Notes: generated by a model from the letters alone, not told the origin. Positions 1 to 9,179 are shown, counted from the stretch's first letter. The stretch: 64,000 nucleotides of DNA from JABDMH01 sp965223215 (GCA_965223215.1 CBDCVZ010000010.1:4526001-4590000), one strand, 5' to 3'. Numbers and translations are program-made.

Positions 1-1040
1 ATTCCCACCATACCTCCTAAGAGCGCACCGATGATTAACGACTTCAACAGGGAGGGTTCTACAGGTCTAATCGGCGGAATGGCATCATCAATGAGGGTGA
101 TAAAGGGTGTCTTATTTTTTAGTGAGAAATCTGCAAATTCAAGGTTTTTAAGGGCTTCGCCATGCATCAACTGCAGTCGTTGGACATTAGAGGCCAAGCG
201 AGTTCGCTTCAGTGTGCCTTCGGTGGCCGAATATACGTTTTGATTCCGATCGACAAATTCGGCCAGACTGTATTCAGCAGATTTCAGTGCTGCTGCTAAC
301 GAATCTGTCTTGGACTTCATGAGTGTATAGGTGGCCAACGCCTTTTCCGTTGATTTTTCAACATAGTATGAAGTGAGCTGGCCAAAAATCGAATCCACTA
401 AGGCAATAGACAGACTTTCGCTGGGAGATTCAATCTTCAACGTCATGATTCCGGTGTCTTCATTGTAGGAGGTAGAATAGATCCCTTCAGTAGATTCACT
501 TCCATTGAGCAGGCCTTGTAATTTTTTTAGTACGGCTAGTTCATTGGAGGTGAAGGTCTCAACATTACCGTGGGAATAAAGAAATCCCTTCAATCCGGTG
601 GTGTCGTCTTCCCACTTTTCGTGCAACTGGAACTGACGAATTAAATGATTGGCAAGATAGTCGGACGTGCCGTCAATACTGACCTTGCTGAAAATAGCCA
701 TTTGCAACACCCGGCGGGATTTAGAGATCTCAAGAATCTTATCCAGGTTGTACTTGCCGCGCCTGATCCCCCCAATGCCAATTTGACCCAAAATACTTGA
801 CATACCTGCCAACGCATTCCCTTCATCTTCGTCGACCATGAAAGTCAGTGCGGCTGGATAAATGGGCTCGGTGGTCATGGCGTCATAGGCTTTATAACCA
901 ATAAAGGGCACTGCAATCAATCCGATCAGCCACCAATGGCGCCACAACTCTCGCCAGTATTCCTGGATCTTGAGAATGAGTTCTTTCAGGGTGATCTCAT
1001 CATCCGGATGTGGTCGAAGATTGGCCTCTTGCTCCGTCAT
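1..1040 (-). CDS. Wzz-type polysaccharide chain-length determinant, 3' end cut by window edge
   Basis: 346 codons are visible before the gene leaves the window. A short acidic cytoplasmic N-terminus is followed by a first membrane segment at about residues 35-50, a long periplasmic part with helical stretches, and then the proline-rich motif IPPIRPVEPS leading into a second membrane segment that is cut by the edge. This two-helix, large-periplasmic-loop plan with a proline motif before the second helix is typical of Wzz/PCP proteins, which set O-antigen or exopolysaccharide chain length in the inner membrane. The ATG overlaps the metH stop codon (ATGA), so translation is probably coupled to metH. 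Whether a BY-kinase domain follows cannot be seen. The family call is firm; the polysaccharide it serves is unknown. Confidence 0.85.
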   Translation of the reverse strand, partial: MTEQEANLRPHPDDEITLKELILKIQEYWRELWRHWWLIGLIAVPFIGYKAYDAMTTEPIYPAALTFMVDEDEGNALAGMSSILGQIGIGGIRRGKYNLDKILEISKSRRVLQMAIFSKVSIDGTSDYLANHLIRQFQLHEKWEDDTTGLKGFLYSHGNVETFTSNELAVLKKLQGLLNGSESTEGIYSTSYNEDTGIMTLKIESPSESLSIALVDSIFGQLTSYYVEKSTEKALATYTLMKSKTDSLAAALKSAEYSLAEFVDRNQNVYSATEGTLKRTRLASNVQRLQLMHGEALKNLEFADFSLKNKTPFITLIDDAIPPIRPVEPSLLKSLIIGALLGGMVG

Positions 1041-4000
1041 ACATCATAGTTTAGAAAAGGGGCCATCCATCTCTCCGCCTCTGCTCTTGTCATTCCCTTT
1101 CGGGATGCATAGTCAATGACTTGATCGGCAGCAACTTTTCCCAGCCCAAAATACTTGCTCTGCGGATGAGCGAAGTACCATCCACTGACCGAAGCTGCTG
1201 GATACATGGCATAGTGTTCGGTGAGCTGTATTTTAGCATCGTCCCGGTTTAATTGAAGCAGCTGGAATAGCGTCTCCTTTTCAGTATGTTCGGGGCAAGC
1301 GGGATAACCGGGAGCGGGTCGAATCCCTTGATATTTCTCGCGGATCAAAGCGGAATTATCAAAGGGTTCATTGGGTGCATATGCCCACAATTCGGTACGC
1401 ACCAGGCGATGCATATATTCAGCTAACGCTTCCGCCAAACGGTCGGCAAGGGCCTTTAGCATAATAGCGTGATAGTCGTCGTGCTGAGCTTCGAAGCGTT
1501 TGATGTGCGCTTCAATGCCAGTGCCGGCAGTGACCGCAAAGGCCCCCAGATAGTCAGATCCACTCTCCACTGGGGCTATAAAATCACTCAGCGATAAATT
1601 TGGCTGCCCACTTGCTTTTTGGTTTTGCTGCCGCAAGAAGTGGAGGGTAGCCAGCTCCTCTTTCCGGCCACGGTCTCGAAATATTCTCACGGAATCTTCA
1701 GGGGTACTGCCCGCTGGAAAAAGCCCGATCGTAGCCTCACCTCGTAACCAGTGTTGGTCAAAAATCTGATCCAACATCACATTGGCTTCCTCATAAAGTT
1801 TCTGGGCCTCTGCACCTACGATCTCATCTTTGAGAATGGCGGGAAATTTCCCAGCCAATTGCCAGCTACTAAAAAAGGGCGTCCAGTCAATGTAGTCTCG
1901 CAGTTGCGACAGGTCGAAATTCTCCCATTTGGATACACCCAGTTTTTTGGGTGCTACGATCTGATCGAAAGACAAGGACATCTTATTGGCCCGTGCCTCG
2001 GAGAGCGAGATATATGCTTTGGTCGCCTGTTTTTCAGCCCTTCTTTGCCGCAGATCCTGATACTCCCTTTTAATGTCCAAAATAAAGTTGCTCCGCTGAT
2101 TTTGGTCACCACCCAACAAAGCGCCCACTACCCCGACACTTCGGGATGCGTCTAACACATGAATGGTCACTCCAGAAAATTGCGGTTCGACCTTCACCGC
2201 AGTGTGCACACGCGATGTAGTGGCGCCGCCAATGAGTAGCGGCTTTTTAATGCCACGGCGCTCCATCTCCTTAGCTACATGCACCATTTCATCCAGCGAG
2301 GGTGTAATGAGACCACTCAGGCCAATGATGTCCACCTCTTCTTTAATGGCTGTATCCAAGATCTTTTCTGCCGGCACCATCACTCCGAGATCGATGATTT
2401 CATAATTGTTACATCCCAACACCACACCCACAATGTTTTTACCGATGTCGTGCACATCTCCCTTTACGGTTGCAAGTAGAATTTTTCCCTTGCTGGCCGT
2501 GGCTCCCTGTTTTTTTTCAGCCTCGATAAACGGTGTCAAATAGCCCACCGATGTTTTCATGACCCGTGCACTTTTTACGACCTGGGGCAAAAACATCTTA
2601 CCACTACCAAAGAGATCGCCCACTACATTCATTCCATCCATCAACGGACCTTCAATCACCTGAAGTGCGGCTGGATATTTTTGTCGGGCCTCCTCGGTAT
2701 CGGCCTCGATAAATTCAGTGATTCCCTTCACCAGAGAATGGGTGATTCGCTCCTCAACCGTCCCTTCACGCCAGCTCAAATCCCGTTGAAGTTGCTTTCC
2801 TCCACCCTTCACTTGCTCGGCATAGGAAGTCAGGGCATCGGTTGCTGAGCTCTTCCGGTCAAAGAGCACATCTTCGACCAGTACTAGAAGCTCTGATGGA
2901 ATTTCTTCATAAACCTCCATCATACCCGCATTGACAATGCCCATATCCATACCCGCTTGTACCGCATGGTAGAGGAAGGACGAGTGCATGGCCTCCCTCA
3001 CGGCATTATTACCCCGAAATGAAAATGAAATGTTACTTACCCCGCCACTCACCTTAGCACCCGGGCACTCTGCCTTGATTTGCTTGACGGCCTCGATATA
3101 GTTCATCGCATAGCGATTGTGCTCACTTATGCCGGTGGCTACTGCAAAAATATTGGGGTCGAAGATGATGTCTTCGGGATGAAACCCAACCTGATCGATT
3201 AAGAGGTGATAAGCTCGCTTGCAAATCTCAACCTTGCGCTCGGAGGTTTCGGCTTGACCCTCCTCATCAAATGCCATGACCACAACTGCAGCTCCATAGC
3301 GGCGCACCTTGCGCGCCTGTTCTAGAAACATGGCTTCACCCTCCTTTAGAGAAATGGAATTGACAATCCCCTTACCCTGCAAGCATTTGAGTCCCGCTTC
3401 GATCACACTAAACTTGGATGAGTCCACCATGATCGGCAGTCGGGCAATGTCTGGTTCGGAGGCGATCAGATTCAAAAAGTGGGTCATCGCTTGCTCCGAA
3501 TCAAGCATGCCCTCATCCATATTGACATCGATGATCTGAGCCCCGCCCTCCACTTGTTGACGTGCCACTTCGAGGGCTTCTTGGTACTGGTCATTTTTAA
3601 TCAAACGGGCAAATCTTCGAGATCCCGTCACATTGGTTCGCTCCCCCACATTGATGAAATTACTATCCGGTCGAATCACCAAAGGATCCATGCCACTGAG
3701 CATCGCCAGCTGCTGAGGTTTAGGGGGTATACGAGTAGCAACACCCTGCACCGCCTCGGCCATTAATTGAATATGTTCCGGCCGGGTACCACAACAGCCT
3801 CCGATCATATTGACAAATCCACTGGCGGCAAAATCAGCGATGAATTCTTTCATTTCAGCTGGTGATTGATCATACTCACCAAACTCATTGGGCAGGCCTG
3901 CATTTGGATAAGCGCTGACTAGACAGGGTGCAATGTTAGACAGGGCTTCAATGTGAGGTCGCATTTCTTCTGCACCTAAAGCACAATTGAGACCCACTGC

Positions 4001-4744
4001 AAAGAGATCGACGTGGCTGATGGAAATCCAAAAGGCCTCCACCGTCTGTCCCGAGAGCGTGCGTCCGCTGGCATCTGTAATCGTACCCGACACGATGATG
4101 GGACACTTCGTACTCCTTTCTTCAAAAACCTCTTGAATGGCGTATAACGCCGCCTTGCAATTTAGCGTGTCAAATACAGTTTCCACCAAGAGTAGATCCA
4201 CGCCGCCATCGAGTAGCCCGCGGGTCTGATCTCGATAGGCGGTGACGAGTTGATCAAAATCTACGGCCCGAAGTCCGGGTTTATTGACATCCGGTGAAAG
4301 TGATGCACTGCGGGTCGTTGGTCCCAATGCCCCTGCCACGAAACGGATTTGTCCGGGATTTTCTTGCTCAAATTCTCGAACCGCCTCGCCAGCAACCTGA
4401 GCGGCAGCCAGGTTAATATCGTAAGATAAATGTTCCAGCTGATAGTCTGCCTGTGATATCGCTTGCGCATTGAAAGAATTGGTCTCGATGATGTCAGCCC
4501 CTGCAGCCAAGTAAGTAAGATGGATCTTTTTGATTACATCTGGCCGGGTGAGGGCCAAAAGATCGTTGTTGCCCTTTAGATCGTAGGGATGATCGGTAAG
4601 AATCGTACCCCTAAAATCGTCTTCATTGAGCTGATGGCTTTGAATCATTGTACCCATGGCGCCATCGAGCACCAGAATACGCTGAGTAGCGATCTCTCTT
4701 AACTTATCAATTTTATGCACAGGCAATTTGATTAGCCGGCACAA
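1037..4744 (-). CDS. metH: Cobalamin-dependent methionine synthase
   Basis: Cytosolic enzyme moving a methyl group from methyltetrahydrofolate through cobalamin to homocysteine. At up to 1235 residues it has the complete MetH plan: homocysteine domain (LDGAMGTM near residue 30, zinc cysteines in GLNCA and GGCCG), pterin domain, cap and B12 domain with the DVHDIGKNI axial-histidine motif near residue 775, and the C-terminal S-adenosylmethionine reactivation domain (RPAPGYPACPEH). No ATG lies between the upstream stop and the catalytic core. TTG at 4744 or, more plausibly by length, GTG at 4720 must be the start. The stop overlaps the Wzz start by four bases. A structured leader precedes it. 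B12 dependence follows from the family. Confidence 0.97.
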   Translation of the reverse strand: MCRLIKLPVHKIDKLREIATQRILVLDGAMGTMIQSHQLNEDDFRGTILTDHPYDLKGNNDLLALTRPDVIKKIHLTYLAAGADIIETNSFNAQAISQADYQLEHLSYDINLAAAQVAGEAVREFEQENPGQIRFVAGALGPTTRSASLSPDVNKPGLRAVDFDQLVTAYRDQTRGLLDGGVDLLLVETVFDTLNCKAALYAIQEVFEERSTKCPIIVSGTITDASGRTLSGQTVEAFWISISHVDLFAVGLNCALGAEEMRPHIEALSNIAPCLVSAYPNAGLPNEFGEYDQSPAEMKEFIADFAASGFVNMIGGCCGTRPEHIQLMAEAVQGVATRIPPKPQQLAMLSGMDPLVIRPDSNFINVGERTNVTGSRRFARLIKNDQYQEALEVARQQVEGGAQIIDVNMDEGMLDSEQAMTHFLNLIASEPDIARLPIMVDSSKFSVIEAGLKCLQGKGIVNSISLKEGEAMFLEQARKVRRYGAAVVVMAFDEEGQAETSERKVEICKRAYHLLIDQVGFHPEDIIFDPNIFAVATGISEHNRYAMNYIEAVKQIKAECPGAKVSGGVSNISFSFRGNNAVREAMHSSFLYHAVQAGMDMGIVNAGMMEVYEEIPSELLVLVEDVLFDRKSSATDALTSYAEQVKGGGKQLQRDLSWREGTVEERITHSLVKGITEFIEADTEEARQKYPAALQVIEGPLMDGMNVVGDLFGSGKMFLPQVVKSARVMKTSVGYLTPFIEAEKKQGATASKGKILLATVKGDVHDIGKNIVGVVLGCNNYEIIDLGVMVPAEKILDTAIKEEVDIIGLSGLITPSLDEMVHVAKEMERRGIKKPLLIGGATTSRVHTAVKVEPQFSGVTIHVLDASRSVGVVGALLGGDQNQRSNFILDIKREYQDLRQRRAEKQATKAYISLSEARANKMSLSFDQIVAPKKLGVSKWENFDLSQLRDYIDWTPFFSSWQLAGKFPAILKDEIVGAEAQKLYEEANVMLDQIFDQHWLRGEATIGLFPAGSTPEDSVRIFRDRGRKEELATLHFLRQQNQKASGQPNLSLSDFIAPVESGSDYLGAFAVTAGTGIEAHIKRFEAQHDDYHAIMLKALADRLAEALAEYMHRLVRTELWAYAPNEPFDNSALIREKYQGIRPAPGYPACPEHTEKETLFQLLQLNRDDAKIQLTEHYAMYPAASVSGWYFAHPQSKYFGLGKVAADQVIDYASRKGMTRAEAERWMAPFLNYDV

Positions 4745-4910
4745 AGTACTGGATTATCACAGACTAAAGCAAGGTGTAGGTGCTTGGATCAGGTATCTAA
4801 AATAAAGGAGGCAGTACCTAACCGGATACTGCCATCCCATGGTTTAACTCCTAGCAAGTGCACCGATGGCTCTGGGCTTGAACCACTCAGCCATTAGTGT
4901 ACTTAACCTT
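4745..4910 (-). promoter_or_regulatory. Structured RNA region between DUF2911 gene and metH
   Basis: On the minus strand three helices can be drawn. A long imperfect hairpin (about 4858-4906, 15-16 base arms with two mismatches) follows the DUF2911 stop. A second hairpin (4810-4833, arms GGCAGTATCC/GGTACTGCC) is enclosed by AGGAG/CTCCT and followed by a loose T-rich stretch. A third, AAGCA/TGCTT, sits near 4763-4780. It could be a 3' terminator of the DUF2911 gene, a metH leader, or both. No cobalamin-box GCCACTG or SAM-I core was recognised. The plus strand pairs slightly better in the first hairpin, so the transcribed strand is uncertain. Confidence 0.3.
4798..4833 (-). terminator. Weak intrinsic terminator or attenuator hairpin before metH
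   Basis: Minus-strand hairpin with arms GGCAGTATCC and GGTACTGCC (one bulge, loop GGTTA), followed by TCCTTTATTTTA. The tail is T-rich but interrupted, so termination may be partial. It lies about 80 bases after the DUF2911 stop and 55 bases before the metH start. Confidence 0.4.
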
Positions 4911-6047
4911 TTAATTGATGTCTTGTTTGTTCTTCAGTTTTTCGACGGCTGCCTTCATTCCATCCTTATTGAGCTTATCGGGGGCTTCTTCATAGGCCAT
5001 CTCGGCATATTTGAGGGCTTCATCGTACCGCCCCACGGCTGCCAAGCCTCTCGCCATACCAACATTGGTAGGCCAGGCACCCTTGAAATGATCGTGGTTG
5101 TATTCGAAGATCTCCAGGGCCTTGTCCTTCATACCCATACCAATTAATTGACGGCCCAGGGTGTGAATTTGGAAGGGATTGGCAGAGGGATCCTTGATGG
5201 CTGCCATCATGGTCTCTTCGGCTTCACTCATCTTATCCATCTTCATGAGAATGGTGGCTTTATTCTGCAGGGTGCTGAAGTTCTTTACTCCCACAAAAGG
5301 AGCGCTGATGGCAGCTTCTGCCCATTGCAATCCTTGCTCCAAGTGCGTGTCATTGTTGGCACAGTATTGAGAGGCACCGATCAAATTCTGGTAGTTGAAT
5401 CCAGCGGCGCCACGCAGTTGATCTTTGAAGGTCGATACGTATAGATCATGTGGCTTGTCCAGTGCAATCTTCATCGGAATCATTTTGTTTTCCCACTTTA
5501 GGGCCAAAGTAGCTTCGGTACCCTGGCGATCCACAAATTCGTAGGTTAGCCACTCATTAAATTCACTTTCTTTGGGCGTCACATTGACCCGCAGCGCATC
5601 TTCACTTTCATTGTAGAAGTAACTTCCCCATGATGAACTGTTGTTGGAGAAAATCCAGGTCCAATCTCCCGATTCCTGGGTGATGAGGTGAAGGCCGTAT
5701 TTACCGGCTTTCAAGGGTTTACCCTCCACCAAAACATCGTGTGAGAATTTAATGACCGTATTTTCATTGGCACCGGCTCGCCATGGTCCGGGATTTCCGT
5801 TCCCAAATCCCAAGTTGGTTAATCCGTAGGGTACCAATTGCCCCCAGATCTTGCCCGTTCGATCTTCACCATTCGGACCGGTGACATCTGGGCTACTGTA
5901 TTTCACAGTGACGTGCGTGATTCCACCGATGTACTGAGTCACGGATGACTTTTGGTTGTCACCACTGGGAGGGGTGGAAATCGTCTGGGCCTCGACCGAA
6001 AATGTAAGGGCACCAAGCATCAGCAGACAAAAGAAAAGTTGTTTCAT
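4911..6047 (-). CDS. Exported DUF2911 protein with TPR-like C-terminus
   Basis: 378 residues with a clear signal peptide (MKQLFFCLLMLGALTFSVEA, cleavage before Q). Residues about 35-175 match the DUF2911 pattern: VTVKYSSPDV, then KIWG, LVPYG and WRAGANENTVI, and later GKYGLHLI. Residues about 215-370 form helical repeats that look like TPR units (alternating MDKMSEAEETMM and RYDEALKYAEMAYE types). DUF2911 proteins are common in Bacteroidota, are exported and have no settled function. It is upstream of metH on the same strand but separated by a structured gap, so it is probably its own unit. The signal peptide fixes the ATG. Confidence 0.85.
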   Translation of the reverse strand: MKQLFFCLLMLGALTFSVEAQTISTPPSGDNQKSSVTQYIGGITHVTVKYSSPDVTGPNGEDRTGKIWGQLVPYGLTNLGFGNGNPGPWRAGANENTVIKFSHDVLVEGKPLKAGKYGLHLITQESGDWTWIFSNNSSSWGSYFYNESEDALRVNVTPKESEFNEWLTYEFVDRQGTEATLALKWENKMIPMKIALDKPHDLYVSTFKDQLRGAAGFNYQNLIGASQYCANNDTHLEQGLQWAEAAISAPFVGVKNFSTLQNKATILMKMDKMSEAEETMMAAIKDPSANPFQIHTLGRQLIGMGMKDKALEIFEYNHDHFKGAWPTNVGMARGLAAVGRYDEALKYAEMAYEEAPDKLNKDGMKAAVEKLKNKQDIN

Positions 6048-6242
6048 AACAGGTGTTTTTTATTTACAAATAAAAGAATGTACACATAGAGCGGTTTGTA
6101 AAATAAGGTATGTCTAACCCAAAAAAATGCTAATTCGATCAAAACCCTGGATAAATGGATGGGCAGGGGCTTCCACGATGTGAATTGAATGGGTCTGATC
6201 GGGCCTATGCCTTCTCCATGCGACTAATGTTTTGAATCTGCC

Positions 6243-6250
6243 TATTTTTG
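6243..6250 (+). promoter_or_regulatory. Bacteroidota -7 box TATTTTTG, very close to the start codon
   Basis: TATTTTTG fits the TAnnTTTG -7 consensus of Bacteroidota. No TTG lies 17-23 bases upstream, so the -33 element is weak or absent. Only 11 bases separate the box from the ATG at 6262, which would give a nearly leaderless mRNA. Confidence 0.45.
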
Positions 6251-6261
6251 CACGCTGACGG

Positions 6262-7662
6262 ATGAGCAAACAGCTATTAGATAAGGACCAGAAAGCCCTC
6301 GAAATTAATCTCGATGATCGTGTATATGGCACCTTCGCCGAGATTGGTGCCGGGCAGGAAGTTGCTCGGATTTTTTTTAAGGTAGGCGCAGCGGCTGGCA
6401 CGATCGCCAAGACCATGTCTGCTTATGATAAGACCTTTTCAGACAAGATCTATGGAGAGGAAAAAAGTGGGCGATATGTCTGCGAGCACCGCCTTTATAA
6501 AATGTTGGATCATGAGTATGATCTGCTTCATGCCAGATTGCGAAGCTCCCGACCAAAGGATCTTTTCTTTGTCTTTGCCGACACCATTGCCGCATTAAAC
6601 TATCAAAAGACCATCAATGGTCATGGCTGGATGGGAGTCCGTTTTCAACTTGAAGCCGATAAGCCACCCAACGACTTTGTTCTTCACGTCAAAATGCTGG
6701 ACACGAATACCCAGCTACAGCAATCTGCCATTGGTGTATTGGGCGTCAATATGATTTATGCGTGTTTCAATCATGCAGAGAATATTGAACACTTTATCGA
6801 TTCTCTGATGGATGGCTTACACGATCGAGTGATTATTGATTTGGTCCGACTATCGGGTCCCCATTTTGATCACGTTGACCAACGCCTGATTTGTCTGCAT
6901 ATGGTGTCAAAAAAATTGACCGATGTAGCCATGTTTGATGAAAATGGCCGTGGCATCCATGGTTCTGAATTTTTGTACAAACAATCACTGATGGTGGTAC
7001 GGGGTAATTTTAGACCTCCAACCTACGTGACCGAAGACGTCTTTGAGGTGGCCTATCGAGAGTTTATCGCGGATCCTGAGGTAGATCAAGATCACGCTCA
7101 AATCATGGCCGAATTAACACTCGAGCACTTATCTGCAGACGGCAAAATTGATGAGGATGATTTTCTATCACGGGTGGAGTGCCTTTGTGCACTCAATCAG
7201 AAAGTGATAGTGTCAGATTGTAGCAACCACATTTCACTCATCCACTATTTGAAGGATTTCAAAATTCCCCATCTGGGTCTCGTGATCGGGGTGCGAGAAC
7301 TGGCCGACCTGATCACTTCGAAATATGAAAAGTATGCGGATGGATTATTACTCATGGAATTTGGTCAACTCTTCACTAAAAATATCAAAGTGTATGCCTA
7401 TCCAGCGCTATCTGATGATCTATCTCGACTCATTACGCTAGAGCAGCTCCCCATCCCGGACGGGATCGAATTTCTGGTAAAATTCTTGATTGAAAATCAT
7501 TTCATCGTGCCCATCCATGGCTATAATGAAGACATTTTGTCCATTATTCCACATAATGTTTTTGCCATGATTGTGAGTAATGAACCCGGCTGGGAAGAAT
7601 TTGTTTCACCTAAGTTTTCACAACTCATTAAAAGGAAAAAGTTATTCGGATATCACGGCTAA
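6262..7662 (+). CDS. Conserved protein of unknown function (TFAEIGAGQEVAR family)
   Basis: 466 residues, soluble, no signal peptide or membrane segment. The N-terminus carries the strongly conserved-looking block GTFAEIGAGQEVAR, then GTIAKTMSAYD and RYVCEHRL, followed by FFVFADTIAALNYQ. I recognise this as a long, widely spread family of Bacteroidota, cyanobacteria and proteobacteria that carries inconsistent database names (including nicotinate-nucleotide adenylyltransferase and TonB-related names). I see no adenylyltransferase nucleotide-binding signature and no TonB feature, so I leave the function open. The next gene begins 21 bases after the stop and may be co-transcribed. Start chosen at the ATG directly after a TATTTTTG promoter box. 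Confidence 0.8.
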   Translation: MSKQLLDKDQKALEINLDDRVYGTFAEIGAGQEVARIFFKVGAAAGTIAKTMSAYDKTFSDKIYGEEKSGRYVCEHRLYKMLDHEYDLLHARLRSSRPKDLFFVFADTIAALNYQKTINGHGWMGVRFQLEADKPPNDFVLHVKMLDTNTQLQQSAIGVLGVNMIYACFNHAENIEHFIDSLMDGLHDRVIIDLVRLSGPHFDHVDQRLICLHMVSKKLTDVAMFDENGRGIHGSEFLYKQSLMVVRGNFRPPTYVTEDVFEVAYREFIADPEVDQDHAQIMAELTLEHLSADGKIDEDDFLSRVECLCALNQKVIVSDCSNHISLIHYLKDFKIPHLGLVIGVRELADLITSKYEKYADGLLLMEFGQLFTKNIKVYAYPALSDDLSRLITLEQLPIPDGIEFLVKFLIENHFIVPIHGYNEDILSIIPHNVFAMIVSNEPGWEEFVSPKFSQLIKRKKLFGYHG

Positions 7663-7682
7663 ATATTGACTTTTTATTTTTT

Positions 7683-8477
7683 GTGCTACTGGTCGGCTTA
7701 ATCACCTGTAAGCAGGGTCCAACCCAAAACCAGGAAAGTGTGACGTCTCTTGAACATGATCGCACCCCATTACCAACCAGTAAGGAGACCTTAGTAAACA
7801 TCAACCTGGATAGTTTGACCATGTTTCTCATGGGTAGATTTGATCCTGATACCCACCGAGCCTTTACGCTGGTTGATGAAAAATATGCTGATCGGGCAGG
7901 ACTGTACTTGCAAAAAGGTACCTACCATTCCTTTATCGCCATGCACGAGGCTGCTAAAAAAGCTGGTCTAGATATTATAATTCGTTCAGCCACCAGAAAC
8001 TTTTGGACTCAAAAAGACATCTGGGAACGTAAATGGCAAGGTAAAGTGAAGTTATCTTCCGGCATTTCGGCGGCCGAGATTAGCGACCCCAAAGAACGTG
8101 CCCTGGCCATCTTAGCCTATAGTTCTATGCCGGGAAGTTCGCGACACCATTGGGGCACAGACATCGACATCAACGCCTTTAATAATCGATATTTCGAAAC
8201 GGGCATTGGCAAGGACATCTACGATTGGATGTCCGTTCATGCCGCCTCCTTTGGGTTTTGCCAACCTTACTCCGAAAAAGGTCTTCAGCGACCGGATGGC
8301 TATGAGGAAGAAAAATGGCATTGGAGCTACTTGCCCATCGCGCAAGAACTCCAGAACCAAGCTGCGCAATATCTTGTTGATGCTGATGTAAAGGGTTTCG
8401 CAGGTGCAGATCAAGCACCTACACTTAACATTATTGAGAAGTATGTTTTGGGCATTAATCCGGAGTGTGTACAATAA
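7683..8477 (+). CDS. M15-family D-Ala-D-Ala carboxypeptidase, probable lipoprotein
   Basis: Zinc peptidase expected to trim peptidoglycan stem peptides in the periplasm. The M15B signatures are present: SSRHHWGTDIDIN near residues 152-164 (metal His and Asp) and EKWHWSY near 210-216 (catalytic or metal His). Before the catalytic part there is a helical region. The N-terminus reads MLLVGLITCKQG, ending in a lipobox-like LITC, but it has no positive n-region. Upstream in the same frame, codons for IRISRLNIDFLFF would complete a normal signal peptide, yet no ATG, GTG or TTG exists there before the stop at 7629. GTG 7683 is therefore the only canonical start. Function is firm, N-terminus is not. 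Confidence 0.85.
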   Translation: MLLVGLITCKQGPTQNQESVTSLEHDRTPLPTSKETLVNINLDSLTMFLMGRFDPDTHRAFTLVDEKYADRAGLYLQKGTYHSFIAMHEAAKKAGLDIIIRSATRNFWTQKDIWERKWQGKVKLSSGISAAEISDPKERALAILAYSSMPGSSRHHWGTDIDINAFNNRYFETGIGKDIYDWMSVHAASFGFCQPYSEKGLQRPDGYEEEKWHWSYLPIAQELQNQAAQYLVDADVKGFAGADQAPTLNIIEKYVLGINPECVQ

Positions 8478-8591
8478 TGATGCGAATTCGAGAATGTTGT
8501 TAAATCGATTGCTGCAAAGATCATCGCTAATGATGGTTCATCATCACCACTCGACCCTATAAATTATTTAATTAATTAAAACCTGCATGAT

Positions 8592-9146
8592 ATGGCACTA
8601 ACTGAATCTAATATGTTGGCTTTGGGTACGGAAGCACCCTATTTTAATTTACCCAATGTAGTGACTGGAGAAGATAATTCCAGTGATGAATTGTTTAATA
8701 ATGTTGGTACCGTGGTGATGTTTTGGTGTAATCATTGTCCGTACGTGATTCATGTTACCGAGGAGGTCTTGGCCCTCGCTCAAGAATATCAAGAGAAGGG
8801 AATATCCTTTGTGGCGATTAGTTCCAACGACGTTGCAAAATATCCCCAAGACGGTCCGGATAAAATGGCAGAACTCGCCATTGAAAAAAATTATCCCTTC
8901 CCCTATTTGTATGATGAATCTCAAAATGTGGCCAAGGATTATGACGCGGCTTGTACGCCTGACTTCTATCTATTTGACGGTGACCGGAGGTTGGTATACC
9001 GAGGTCAGCTGGATGCGTCCAGACCGGGTAGTTCAGTGCCACCGACTGGTGAAGATCTGCGACGAGCCTTAGATGCGTTGCTCAATCGCTCGGCCATTGA
9101 TATCAGTCAGCGACCTAGTGCAGGCTGCAACATTAAATGGCGGTAG
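8592..9146 (+). CDS. Thioredoxin-fold peroxiredoxin-like protein
   Basis: 184 residues, AhpC/TSA-Redoxin type fold with a CNHCP motif at residues 46-50 in the CxxC position and CTPDFYLF at 121-128, where Pro123 fits the cis-proline of the fold. Sequence blocks GTEAPYFNLPNV and GISFVAISSNDVAKYPQDGP match the cytoplasmic thioredoxin-family/redoxin group common in Bacteroidota. No signal peptide, so it probably acts in the cytosol as a thiol reductase or peroxidase; the substrate is unknown. It stands 114 bases after the M15 peptidase and convergent to the next gene. ATG at 8592 is the natural start. Confidence 0.9.
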   Translation: MALTESNMLALGTEAPYFNLPNVVTGEDNSSDELFNNVGTVVMFWCNHCPYVIHVTEEVLALAQEYQEKGISFVAISSNDVAKYPQDGPDKMAELAIEKNYPFPYLYDESQNVAKDYDAACTPDFYLFDGDRRLVYRGQLDASRPGSSVPPTGEDLRRALDALLNRSAIDISQRPSAGCNIKWR

Positions 9147-9179
9147 CTGCGATGGATTGATTTTTCGAGAGCTGTGCTA

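Noticed and set aside
4745..4910. Cobalamin or SAM riboswitch at metH
   Set aside because: The core motifs of these classes were not found by eye; only a generic structured leader is claimed.
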